Source: an uncultured Lachnospiraceae bacterium
GTDB taxonomy: Bacteria; Bacillota; Clostridia; Lachnospirales; Lachnospiraceae
Assembly: GCA_910588125.1 (NCBI GenBank)
Contig: CAJUPI010000079.1
Location: forward strand, 1 to 12,737
Length of the DNA stretch: 12,737 nt
Direction: 5' to 3'
Part shown: positions 1 through 6,467 of the stretch, piece by piece
Layout: every line of letters starts with the position of its first letter
How positions within the stretch are numbered: position 1 is the stretch's first letter
Translations under genes and position numbers: made by a program
Notes under the pieces: generated by a model
Database searches by the model: none
The model's input: only the letters and a program-made list of their open reading frames with translations
Told to the model about the DNA's origin: nothing

Positions 1-45
1 ATGTTCGTGAACAGCCGGACACTGGATAAGAAAAATGACGGGTGA
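1..45 (+). other. Short open frame at left window edge, possible 3' end of a cut gene
   Basis: Frame 1 is open from the first base and ends at a TGA at 43-45, giving 14 residues that finish in KKNDG. It could be the C-terminal tail of a gene that begins left of the window, or chance. No function can be assigned and no ribosome site is visible because the upstream sequence is missing. Bases 46-112 that follow contain no gene. They include the outer, decayed arm of the palindromic repeat (about 72-112). Confidence 0.2.
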
Positions 46-112
46 CTTATTTTGCGACACCCCCTTATCCTCCCTGGAAAAAAGAATAGGCCTGTAATGT
101 CACTAAGTTTAT

Positions 113-392
113 CTCTGAGAATACTCAGCCATGGAACAAGGAGCGGGAAGTGGCGGGAAATGGTCTGCGGCTTTTGACTGTGCAGGGATTTAGAAGTCCT
201 TAAATCCCTGAATTTTGCCTTGAAACAAAAATCCACTCTGTCTGAGCGAAGCGAGTTAGGGGATTTTCGTTTCGCTTTTCGCAAAAATCAGAGATTTTAG
301 GAATTCTTAATCCCGAAACCGGAAAAAGCTGCAGACCATTTCCCGCCACTTCCCACTCCTTGTTCCATGGCGTACCTTCTGAGAAAATTAAC
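113..392 (-). repeat. Long palindromic repeat, copy 1 (complete, inverted orientation)
   Basis: This is a 280-bp near-perfect palindrome. The arm 129-175 pairs with 323-370 (CCATGG at both ends, mismatches few), and an apical stem pairs about 222-237 with 258-273. Read on the minus strand it starts with GTTAATTTTCTCAGAAGG and ends with GGCTGAGTATTCTCAGAG; the same end tags occur in copy 2, and the start tag also in copy 3, so the unit and its boundaries are well defined. The apex contains GCGAAGC (246-252). An internal small dyad, CAGGGATTTA...TAAATCCCTG, lies at 183-210. There is no open reading frame of note. It ends about 120 bp upstream of the antiporter promoter. It could be a non-autonomous mobile repeat, a structured RNA or a transcription barrier; the sequence does not decide. 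Confidence 0.85.
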
Positions 393-428
393 TAAATGGC
401 ATTGGTTGACTGTGGCCCTGCTTCTTTT

Positions 429-450
429 TTCCATGGCGTACCTTCTGAGA
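429..450 (-). repeat. Solo end fragment of the palindromic repeat
   Basis: These 22 bases repeat exactly the outer end of copy 1 (363-384), in the same orientation and 66 bp further right. Leftward, the match to the repeat family continues weakly on the minus strand (CCATGGAAAAAAGAAG resembles the arm of copy 3). It appears to be a remnant of a second or older insertion, or a duplicated end. Bases 451-512 between it and the antiporter promoter show nothing recognisable. Confidence 0.7.
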
Positions 451-512
451 CCATCTGGCTATCCAGACCATTACAAAGCTGGCGTTTACCGTGAACTTAA
501 CACCACATAAAC

Positions 513-541
513 TTGTATTTCCCCCGGAACCGAGTTATAAT
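513..541 (+). promoter_or_regulatory. SigA-type promoter of the antiporter operon
   Basis: The -35 box TTGTAT (513-518) and -10 box TATAAT (536-541) are separated by exactly 17 bp, putting the transcription start near 548. This places the upstream ATG at 491 outside the transcript and supports translation from 566. A dyad straddles the -10 box: CCCCC (521-525) with GGGGG (553-557) and CCGA (530-533) with TCGG (544-547). This could be an operator or a 5' hairpin; its right part overlaps the ribosome site of the first gene. Confidence 0.75.
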
Positions 542-565
542 GTTCGGGAAAAGGGGGATCTGACT

Positions 566-1045
566 ATGTTTTTTCTGATATTTGCAGTGTGGCTGATCTT
601 AAATGGTAAAGTAACAGTGGAAATCTGTCTCTTTGGCGTTGGGATATCGGCGGCACTGATTTTTTTTATGTGCCGGTTTATGGAGTACAGCCTGAGAAAG
701 GAATGGTTGCTGTTTTGTCTGATACCATGGCTGCTGCGCTATTTCTGGGTGTTGATAGAGGAGATTGTCAAAGCCAATATGTGTGTGCTGAAGCTTATTC
801 TTTCGCCAAAGCTGCAGCCGGAACCGGCGCTGGTATATTTTGAGACGGGCTTAACGAGCGGTACGGCAAGGACACTCTTGGCGAATTCAATTACCTTGAC
901 TCCGGGAACCATCACAATCTCGGTGGAGGAAAATCGGTTCTGTGTTCATTGCCTGGACAGGGAATTGGCCGAGGGCATGGAAAATTCGGTATTTGTGAAG
1001 CTTTTGGAGGAAATGGAGGGGAAGGTAAGGGAATGGAGCTGTTGA
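566..1045 (+). CDS. mnhE: Na+/H+ antiporter subunit E (MnhE/MrpE family)
   Basis: This 159-residue membrane protein is subunit E of an Mrp/Mnh-type cation/proton antiporter. Two hydrophobic segments lie near the N-terminus (about 1-18 and 20-37) and one at about 47-66. They are followed by the family-typical stretch around KAN (69-71) and the soluble C-terminal motif LLANSITLTPGTITI (about 104-118), which is the best diagnostic of MNHE proteins. The length matches the family (about 160). The start at 566 is chosen because AAGGGGG (551-557) sits 8 bases upstream and the predicted transcript starts near 548; an in-frame ATG at 491 lies before the promoter. In Mrp complexes E is a small accessory subunit needed for assembly. 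It is the first gene of the operon and its end overlaps the likely start of the F gene. Confidence 0.93.
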   Translation: MFFLIFAVWLILNGKVTVEICLFGVGISAALIFFMCRFMEYSLRKEWLLFCLIPWLLRYFWVLIEEIVKANMCVLKLILSPKLQPEPALVYFETGLTSGTARTLLANSITLTPGTITISVEENRFCVHCLDRELAEGMENSVFVKLLEEMEGKVREWSC

Positions 1046-1392
1046 ACATGGGGTACGACGGATTGCTGATAGGTATGATGATTGCTCTGGCGGTATTGAT
1101 TATCGTGAGTATGGTGCGCTCAGTGCTGGGGCCGCGGATTGCCGACCGGATTATTGCAGTGAATATGACCGGGACAATGATCATTATGATAATTGCCATT
1201 TTATCGGTGTATTTGGAGGAGAATTATCTGGTGGATGTGTGTTTGATTTATGCAATGATCAGTTTTTTGGGAGTGGTAGTGCTGTGTAAAGTATATACCG
1301 TGGTTTATCTGCAGAAAAAACAGATGAAGGCTGATTTGGAAGCTGTGGAGGATAATTTAAGGCATCAGAATTCAGCTCCTAAAGAGCGGTAG
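1033..1392 (+). CDS. mnhF: Na+/H+ antiporter subunit F (MnhF/MrpF family)
   Basis: This is a 119-residue protein with three predicted membrane helices (about 10-29, 45-62, 68-91). The hallmark motif RSVLGPRIADRIIAVN (29-44) and the following helix containing the conserved acidic residue (VDVCLIYAMISFLG, D69) identify MnhF. Subunit F is a small integral membrane piece of the Mrp antiporter, close to E and G. The tail of about 27 hydrophilic residues makes it longer than the usual 85-95. Two starts are possible: 1033, preceded by AAGG/AAGGG, and 1048, preceded by GGAG (1035-1038) at good spacing; the second would lie 2 bases after the mnhE stop. An in-frame GTG/ATG-like start further upstream (949) would lie deep inside mnhE and is not credible. 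A 31-base gap separates it from the next gene. Confidence 0.92.
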   Translation: MELLNMGYDGLLIGMMIALAVLIIVSMVRSVLGPRIADRIIAVNMTGTMIIMIIAILSVYLEENYLVDVCLIYAMISFLGVVVLCKVYTVVYLQKKQMKADLEAVEDNLRHQNSAPKER

Positions 1393-1423
1393 CCTATAGA
1401 ATTAAAACAGAGGAGGTAATGGC

Positions 1424-1771
1424 ATGATAGCGGGTTGGATACGTTTATCAGCAGCGGCGGCTTTGCTGGTTTTAGGTCTTTTTTTTGAAATTTTGGCAGT
1501 GTTTGGCGTGAATCGCTTTCGTCGGGCTTTGAACCGGATGCATGCTGCAGCTATGGGAGATACGCTGGGGATTTTGTTTGTGCTGTTGGGATTGATGGTG
1601 ATAAGAGGATTTTCCATGGATTCTCTGAAATTGTTTTTGGTGGTAGCGTTTTTCTGGATCGCATCGCCGGTGTCCGGGCATATGATCAGCCGCCTGGAGG
1701 CGATGACGGATGAGGAGCTGGGTGAGATTGTGGTGATTCGCAAGGAGATTGCAAAAGAGGAGCCGGAATAA
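1424..1771 (+). CDS. mnhG: Na+/H+ antiporter subunit G (MnhG/MrpG family)
   Basis: This 115-residue protein has three hydrophobic helices (about 5-27, 45-62, 67-85). The motif NRFRRALNRMHAAAMGDTLG (30-49) matches the MnhG/PhaG signature, in which a short basic loop with an R-x-H core precedes a D-T-L-G helix start. The length agrees with the family. AGGAGG at 1411-1416 sits 7 bases before the ATG; an ATG at 1419 closes after two codons and is ruled out. The gene's TAA overlaps the ATG of the next gene by one base (TAATG), implying translational coupling. G is an accessory membrane subunit that, with E and F, makes up the small-subunit end of Mrp antiporters. Confidence 0.92.
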   Translation: MIAGWIRLSAAAALLVLGLFFEILAVFGVNRFRRALNRMHAAAMGDTLGILFVLLGLMVIRGFSMDSLKLFLVVAFFWIASPVSGHMISRLEAMTDEELGEIVVIRKEIAKEEPE

Positions 1772-2037
1772 TGAGATTATTTGAAATGATATTGCTTTTG
1801 AGCCTGGTAGTCTGTGCGGTTTCGGTGGCTTTTACCAGGGATTTGTTGACTTCTATTGTGATTTTTATGTCTTACAGCCTGATTATGTGCGTGATATGGG
1901 TGCTTTTGCAGTCCCCGGATCTGGCGATTACAGAGGCGGCAGTGGGGGCGGGCGTGACCAGTATTTTGTTTTTTTTGACATTGAAGAAAATACGGGCAAT
2001 CCGAAAGGAGGACCAGGATGAGCAGGCAAAGGGATGA
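1771..2037 (+). CDS. MbhD-like/DUF4040 antiporter subunit (equivalent to part of the MrpA C-terminus)
   Basis: This 88-residue protein has three predicted helices (about 3-20, 25-46, 52-71). The motif LLQSPDLAITEAAVGAG (about 45-61), with D50 and E55, is the core of the MbhD/DUF4040 family. In many Mrp systems this domain is fused to the C-terminal part of the large subunit A; in archaeal membrane-bound hydrogenases it is the separate subunit MbhD. It resembles NuoJ and likely contributes part of the ion path with the next protein. Here it is a free-standing gene, so the operon uses the split MBH-like arrangement. Its start overlaps the mnhG stop and its last 20 bases overlap the following gene. 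Confidence 0.88.
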   Translation: MRLFEMILLLSLVVCAVSVAFTRDLLTSIVIFMSYSLIMCVIWVLLQSPDLAITEAAVGAGVTSILFFLTLKKIRAIRKEDQDEQAKG

Positions 2038-3025
2038 TTATGAGAACAGTTGGTGGCGGAAATTTAAAGGCTGGGTGGACGGAGAGGTAGATCTGCTGGC
2101 TGAGGGAATGGAGATCCGGGCGCCCCAAATGCAAGAAGAAGGAAAGACAGATAAGCCGTCGGCGCCGCTGCTGCCTAGTGGGACGGCAGAGAATCCGCTA
2201 AGAGAAACGCAGCCCACGGATGGGCAACTGCCGAAAATAGCAGAAGAGAGGCGGGGCATCCGTTGGCTTCGCCGGTTTTATCAGGTAATGTCTGTATTTT
2301 TGTGTCTGAGCATTATATTTGTGCTGCTGTGGACCGTGGCTTATCTGCCGGCATTTGGAAATGCCGGAAATCCGGATAATAATGAGGTGTCGGCCCGCTA
2401 TATTGAAAGGGGGGTGCAGGAGACAGGAGCGATCAATATTGTGACAGGAATGATTCTGGACTATCGGGCTTTCGATACGTTCGGGGAGTCCTGTGTTCTT
2501 TTTATTGCTTCCTGTTGTGTACTGGTTTTGCTGCGGATCGATATAACTGAGTCCGGAGGAAGGGCGGGAAAACGGCTGGCAGAGTCGAATGACCGGCTGT
2601 TTGAGCCAAAGGATGACGTGATTTTGCAAAAATGTGCCTGTATTCTGGTGCCGCTGATCCTGGTATTTGGAATCTATATCGTTTTGAACGGGCATTTGTC
2701 GCCGGGAGGAGGGTTTTCCGGCGGGGCCGTGCTGGGATCGGGGCTGATTTTCTATCTGAATGCTTTTGGGTTTCGCAAAACGGAACGGTTTTTTACGGAA
2801 AAGGTCTACCGGCGCATCACTTTGTGTGCATTGACCTTTTACTGTCTGGCCAAGAGTTATTCTTTCTTTACCGGAGCCAATCATCTGAAAAGCGGGATCC
2901 CTCTGGGAACGCCGGGGGCAATCATAAGCAGCGGTTTGATACTGCCGCTGAATATTTGTGTGGGCCTGGTGGTGGCGTGTACCATGTATGCCTTTTATGC
3001 CTTGTTTCGAAAGGGGGGAATGTAG
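2018..3025 (+). CDS. mnhB: MbhE-MnhB fusion, antiporter subunit B with N-terminal extension
   Basis: This 335-residue protein has three parts. Residues 1-85 are hydrophilic, rich in charge and proline, and unrecognised. Residues 86-175 form an MbhE-like region: one helix (about 88-108), an outer loop with the motif INIVTGMILDYRAFDTFGE (139-157), and a second helix. Residues 196-332 are a typical MnhB domain with four helices and the signature GHLSPGGGFSGG (225-236). MbhE is normally the C-terminal piece of MrpA or a separate gene, so this is a domain fusion relative to the classical Mrp set. MnhB usually has about 140 residues, which accounts for the large size. AAGGAGG (2005-2011) lies 6 bases before the ATG, and the gene begins inside the MbhD-like gene. 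The N-terminal extension is predicted to be cytoplasmic; its role is unknown. Confidence 0.9.
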   Translation: MSRQRDDYENSWWRKFKGWVDGEVDLLAEGMEIRAPQMQEEGKTDKPSAPLLPSGTAENPLRETQPTDGQLPKIAEERRGIRWLRRFYQVMSVFLCLSIIFVLLWTVAYLPAFGNAGNPDNNEVSARYIERGVQETGAINIVTGMILDYRAFDTFGESCVLFIASCCVLVLLRIDITESGGRAGKRLAESNDRLFEPKDDVILQKCACILVPLILVFGIYIVLNGHLSPGGGFSGGAVLGSGLIFYLNAFGFRKTERFFTEKVYRRITLCALTFYCLAKSYSFFTGANHLKSGIPLGTPGAIISSGLILPLNICVGLVVACTMYAFYALFRKGGM

Positions 3026-3026
3026 T

Positions 3027-3404
3027 ATGGAGATGCCATTGTTTGTCAATATGGAGGAGACCGTTTCCATTGTCCTTTTTGGGATTGGCTTTACCATGCT
3101 CATGCTTCACCGGAACCTGATTAAGAAAATTCTGGGTATGAATATTATGGATACGGCGGTGTATCTTTTCCTGGCGGTGAAGGGATATATCAGTGGGCGG
3201 ATGGTGCCTATTGTGGTGGATGGAATCCAGGACGTATCGGCCTATATCAATCCGGTACCTAGCGGGCTGGTACTCACGGGAATCGTGGTTTCTGTAAGTA
3301 CCACGGCTTTGATGCTGGCCTTGACGATCCGGCTGTATGAGCGTTATGGCTCACTGGATTTGGACGAAATACTGATGCGGGCGAAAGAGGAGGAAAAAAT
3401 ATGA
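3027..3404 (+). CDS. mnhC: Na+/H+ antiporter subunit C (MnhC/NuoK family)
   Basis: This 125-residue NuoK-type protein has three helices (about 12-28, 37-55, 79-103). The segment NLIKKILGMNIMDTAVYLF (30-48) and the NPVPSGLVLTGIVV stretch (75-88) are typical of MnhC; most homologs have PQALVLTAIVI at the second place, so the PSG is a local variant. NuoK-like subunits carry part of the proton path next to the antiporter-like subunits. The ATG at 3027 is chosen because AAGGGGGGAA (3011-3020) precedes it and it lies one base after the previous stop; an ATG at 2958 would be buried in mnhB. A charged tail of about 20 residues ends the protein, and its TGA overlaps the ATG of the next gene (ATGA). 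Confidence 0.92.
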   Translation: MEMPLFVNMEETVSIVLFGIGFTMLMLHRNLIKKILGMNIMDTAVYLFLAVKGYISGRMVPIVVDGIQDVSAYINPVPSGLVLTGIVVSVSTTALMLALTIRLYERYGSLDLDEILMRAKEEEKI

Positions 3405-4939
3405 GTTTTGTACAGAATTTCCCCTTTTTTTCCATTATCATAGCCATGTTCTCGGGGATTATCTCTTCCGTGCTGGATGGGAAGAGGGCGAGAAATTTAT
3501 GCTTGTCGGTAATCGTTCTGACTACCGGGATGTCCCTGGCAGTACTGCATTTCTGCGTCAGGACAGGGCAGAGCTATACTTATATGATGGGCCATTTTCC
3601 GGCTCCCTGGGGCAACGAGATCCGTGCGGGGATACTGGAAGGTCTGACGGCAGTTTTGTTCGGCCTGGTGATGTTTTTTTCTGTGACAGGCGGTATGGAT
3701 CACACGGCTGTCGATGTTGAGACGAGCAAACAAAACCTTTTTTATATTATGATTGATCTGATGCTCAGTTCCCTGTTGGCGCTGATCTACACGAATGATT
3801 TATTTACAGCTTATGTGTTTGTGGAGATCAATACGATTGCCGGGTGCGGCCTGATTATGATCCGGCAGATTGGGCGCAGCCTGTCATCGGCGATTCGTTA
3901 TATGATTATGAGTCAGTTAGGCTCCGGGCTGTTTCTGATCGGGCTCAGCCTTTTGTACGATGTGACAGGACATCTGCTGATGAGTCCGGCCAGGGAGGCA
4001 GTAGCCGGCATCGAAGCGGCAGGGCTTTATCAGGTCCCGATGCTGGTTATCATGGCAGTAGTCAGCGTGGGCCTGGCTATCAAGAGCGGGTTGTATCCCT
4101 TTCATTACTGGATTCCGGATACTTATGGCTACGCCACACCCACGGCAAGCGCCGTGTTGTCCGGATTGGTGTCAAAGGGGTATATTTTTCTGCTGATCAA
4201 GATTTTTTACCGGGTGCTGGGGCGGGAGAATGTCATTGCCAGCGAGATCGTAAATGTGTTGTTTGTGTTTGGCCTGGCAGGGATGCTGATGGGATCGGTG
4301 CATGCGATCTTGGAAAGGGATACCCGGCGGATGATCGCCTATTCTTCGGTAGCCCAGATTGGCTATATCTATATGGGGATTGGCCTGGGAACCCAGGCGG
4401 GGATGGTGGCGGCTATTTTTCATATGTTCACGCATTCGGCGACAAAAGCGCTTTTGTTTATCAGTGCGGTAGGGCTTTATGAGGTATCGGGCAACCGAAA
4501 AGATTTTCGGAGTTTGCAAGGCTCTGGTTATCGCAATCCTCTGGCCGGCATCGGGTTTACGGTAGGCTCTTTGTCTATGGTGGGTTTTCCGATGTTATCC
4601 GGTTTTATTTCAAAACTGTTGTTTGCCACCTCGGCGTTGCAGAGCCCGCATAAAATGCTGCCGACTGTGATTGCCCTGGCAATCAGCACGATCTTGAATG
4701 CCGTGTATTTTTTGCGATTGGTGATCACTTTGTATACGATACCGGGAGACTCTCCAGAGAATAAGGAGAAAGAGCTTGCAAATAAAGAGAAAGCTCCGGA
4801 AAAAAGGCCGGTGCTGACGGCCGGTACCTGGAAGCTTCCTCTGGCGATCATCAGTTTCATTTTGTTGAATTTGACATTGGGATTGTATTCCCAGCCGGTG
4901 GTGGCATGGATTGGCAGCGGTCTGGCAATGTTTGATTAA
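3401..4939 (+). CDS. mnhD: Antiporter-like subunit D1 (MnhD/NuoN-type, Proton_antipo_M)
   Basis: This 512-residue polytopic membrane protein of the proton-translocating NuoL/M/N-MrpA/D superfamily has about 14 helices. The residues that form the buried charge path in this family are present: E142 in FVEINTIAG (TM5), K228 and H235 in IKSGLYPFHYWIP (TM7), K259 in LVSKG (TM8), H341/H345/K349 in HMFTHSATKALLF, and K405 in SGFISK (TM12). The FVEINT context and IPDTY loop are closest to the MrpD/MbhH/NuoN side of the family. It has a lysine/glutamate-rich loop at about 450-470 before the last helix. It starts inside the mnhC stop (ATGA) with AGGAGG upstream and so is translationally coupled. It is likely the subunit that contacts C in the complex. 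Confidence 0.93.
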   Translation: MSFVQNFPFFSIIIAMFSGIISSVLDGKRARNLCLSVIVLTTGMSLAVLHFCVRTGQSYTYMMGHFPAPWGNEIRAGILEGLTAVLFGLVMFFSVTGGMDHTAVDVETSKQNLFYIMIDLMLSSLLALIYTNDLFTAYVFVEINTIAGCGLIMIRQIGRSLSSAIRYMIMSQLGSGLFLIGLSLLYDVTGHLLMSPAREAVAGIEAAGLYQVPMLVIMAVVSVGLAIKSGLYPFHYWIPDTYGYATPTASAVLSGLVSKGYIFLLIKIFYRVLGRENVIASEIVNVLFVFGLAGMLMGSVHAILERDTRRMIAYSSVAQIGYIYMGIGLGTQAGMVAAIFHMFTHSATKALLFISAVGLYEVSGNRKDFRSLQGSGYRNPLAGIGFTVGSLSMVGFPMLSGFISKLLFATSALQSPHKMLPTVIALAISTILNAVYFLRLVITLYTIPGDSPENKEKELANKEKAPEKRPVLTAGTWKLPLAIISFILLNLTLGLYSQPVVAWIGSGLAMFD

Positions 4940-4951
4940 AGGGGGCAAATG

Positions 4952-6454
4952 ATGGAAGGAAATATCAGATTGCTGCTGCCGGTGGTGGCGCCGGTGGCGG
5001 CGGGGATAGCTGTTTTATTGTATTCTGGATTCCGGCGGGTTCGAAAACCGTTGTTGGCCGTAGTTTTGGGAATATTGGTTCTGGAAACCATATTGCTGGG
5101 ACTGGCGCTGACAGGGGAGGGAAGCCTGTTGCTGTGGCAGCTGACGGATGTAGTGGCACTACGCTTTAACGTGGATGGCGTGAGCCGCCTGTTTGCCGTA
5201 CTGACAGTTGGCGTCTGGCTGCTAGCGGGAGTGTATTCGGTGGCATATATGGAGCATGAGCAGGAGGAACACCAGTTTTTCGGTTTTTACCTGATTGTGC
5301 TGGGAGTGTTAGTGGGGCTTGATTTTTCAGGGAATCTAATCACGATGTATGTGTTTTATGAGCTGATGACCCTGACATCGCTGCCGCTGGTGCTGCATGA
5401 GCGGACAAAAGAAGCGGTGGCGGCGGGATTAAAATATCTGTTCTATTCGGTGGCCGGTGCATTTTTGGCATTGTTTGGCATTTTTTTATTACTGCAAATC
5501 TGCGGGAACCAGACGTTTGTACCGGGTGGTATGCTGACAGCGATACCGGAGGGGAAAGCGGGATTGTTTTTAGCAGCTATATTCTGTATTTTGGTAGGGT
5601 TTGGCGCAAAGGCAGGAATGTTTCCGCTGCATGGCTGGCTGCCGGCGGCGCATCCGGTAGCGCCAGCGCCGGCCAGCGCCGTGCTTTCGGGAGTGATCAC
5701 CAAGTCGGGAGTGCTGGCGGTGCTGAGGGTCGTTTATTTTGTGGTGGGGCCGGAATTACTGCGGGGGACCTGGGTGCAACAGGTATGGATACTGTTGACG
5801 CTGTTGACTGTATTTATGGGTTCCATGCTGGCGTATAAGGAGCCGGTGCTAAAAAAACGGCTGGCTTACTCGACGGTCAGCCAGGTGTCTTACGTGCTGT
5901 TTGGATTGAGTATGCTGCAGCCCCAGGCATTTGTCGGGGCATTGTCTCATGTGGTATTTCATTCGCTGATTAAAAATGCGCTGTTTCTCTGTGCCGGTGC
6001 GGTGATTGTGATGACTGGCAAAACGCAGGTGAAGGACATGAAGGGACTGGGACGGCGGATGCCGGTGCTGCTTGGCTGTTATACCGTAGTATCCTTGGCA
6101 TTGGTGGGAATTCCGCCGGCCAGCGGTTTTATCAGTAAGTGGTATCTGGCGGCCGGGGCGCTTGCCTCGGGGACAGGAATCTGGGCATGGCTGGGGCCGG
6201 TGGTGCTTTTGGTGAGCGCTCTTTTGACGGCCGGATATCTTCTTCCGCTGACTATTGAAGGCTTTTTTCCGGGAGCAGATTGGGACGGGGAGGCTTTGGA
6301 GCGGAAGGCAGCGGCGGAAGACCAAAAAAAGCAGGAGCCTTCGGCCTGGATGCTGGTGCCAATCCTGGTACTTACAGCCGGTGCTCTGCTGTTTGGCTGT
6401 TTTCCGGGAACCCTGATTCAGATGTTGGAAACCATAGGGGCAGGAGTGCTGTAA
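4952..6454 (+). CDS. Antiporter-like subunit D2 (NuoL/NuoM/MrpA-type, Proton_antipo_M)
   Basis: This is a 500-residue (from 4952) membrane protein of the antiporter superfamily. Key charged residues, in this numbering, are E137 (YELMTL), K220 and H227 (KAGMFPLHGWLP), K251 (ITKSG), H333/H337/K341 (SHVVFHSLIKNALF) and K396 (GFISKW), so a full ion path is present. The HPVAPAPASAVLSG loop after TM7 is typical of NuoL/MrpA-type subunits. Start choice: GGGGG (4941-4945) lies 3 bases from the ATG at 4949 and 6 bases from the ATG at 4952, so 4952 is preferred. It follows D1 by a few bases. Its closest relative in the window is D3 (both have GKTQV followed by a short linker, GLG and MPV), suggesting a duplication within the operon. 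Which cation it carries cannot be read from the sequence. Confidence 0.92.
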   Translation: MEGNIRLLLPVVAPVAAGIAVLLYSGFRRVRKPLLAVVLGILVLETILLGLALTGEGSLLLWQLTDVVALRFNVDGVSRLFAVLTVGVWLLAGVYSVAYMEHEQEEHQFFGFYLIVLGVLVGLDFSGNLITMYVFYELMTLTSLPLVLHERTKEAVAAGLKYLFYSVAGAFLALFGIFLLLQICGNQTFVPGGMLTAIPEGKAGLFLAAIFCILVGFGAKAGMFPLHGWLPAAHPVAPAPASAVLSGVITKSGVLAVLRVVYFVVGPELLRGTWVQQVWILLTLLTVFMGSMLAYKEPVLKKRLAYSTVSQVSYVLFGLSMLQPQAFVGALSHVVFHSLIKNALFLCAGAVIVMTGKTQVKDMKGLGRRMPVLLGCYTVVSLALVGIPPASGFISKWYLAAGALASGTGIWAWLGPVVLLVSALLTAGYLLPLTIEGFFPGADWDGEALERKAAAEDQKKQEPSAWMLVPILVLTAGALLFGCFPGTLIQMLETIGAGVL

Positions 6455-6467
6455 CGGAGGGATGGTT

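Noticed and set aside
113..392. CRISPR array or tandem repeat
   Set aside because: The repetition is an inverted (palindromic) arrangement with one apex; there are no regularly spaced direct repeats with unique spacers.
491..565. Longer start for the first antiporter gene at 491
   Set aside because: It lies upstream of the predicted transcription start (about 548), has no good ribosome site, and adds a non-family N-terminus. The ATG at 566 has AAGGGGG.
2198..3103. Minus-strand open frame (301 codons) opposite the MbhE-MnhB gene
   Set aside because: It lies opposite a clear membrane protein gene, has no family features and runs against the operon.
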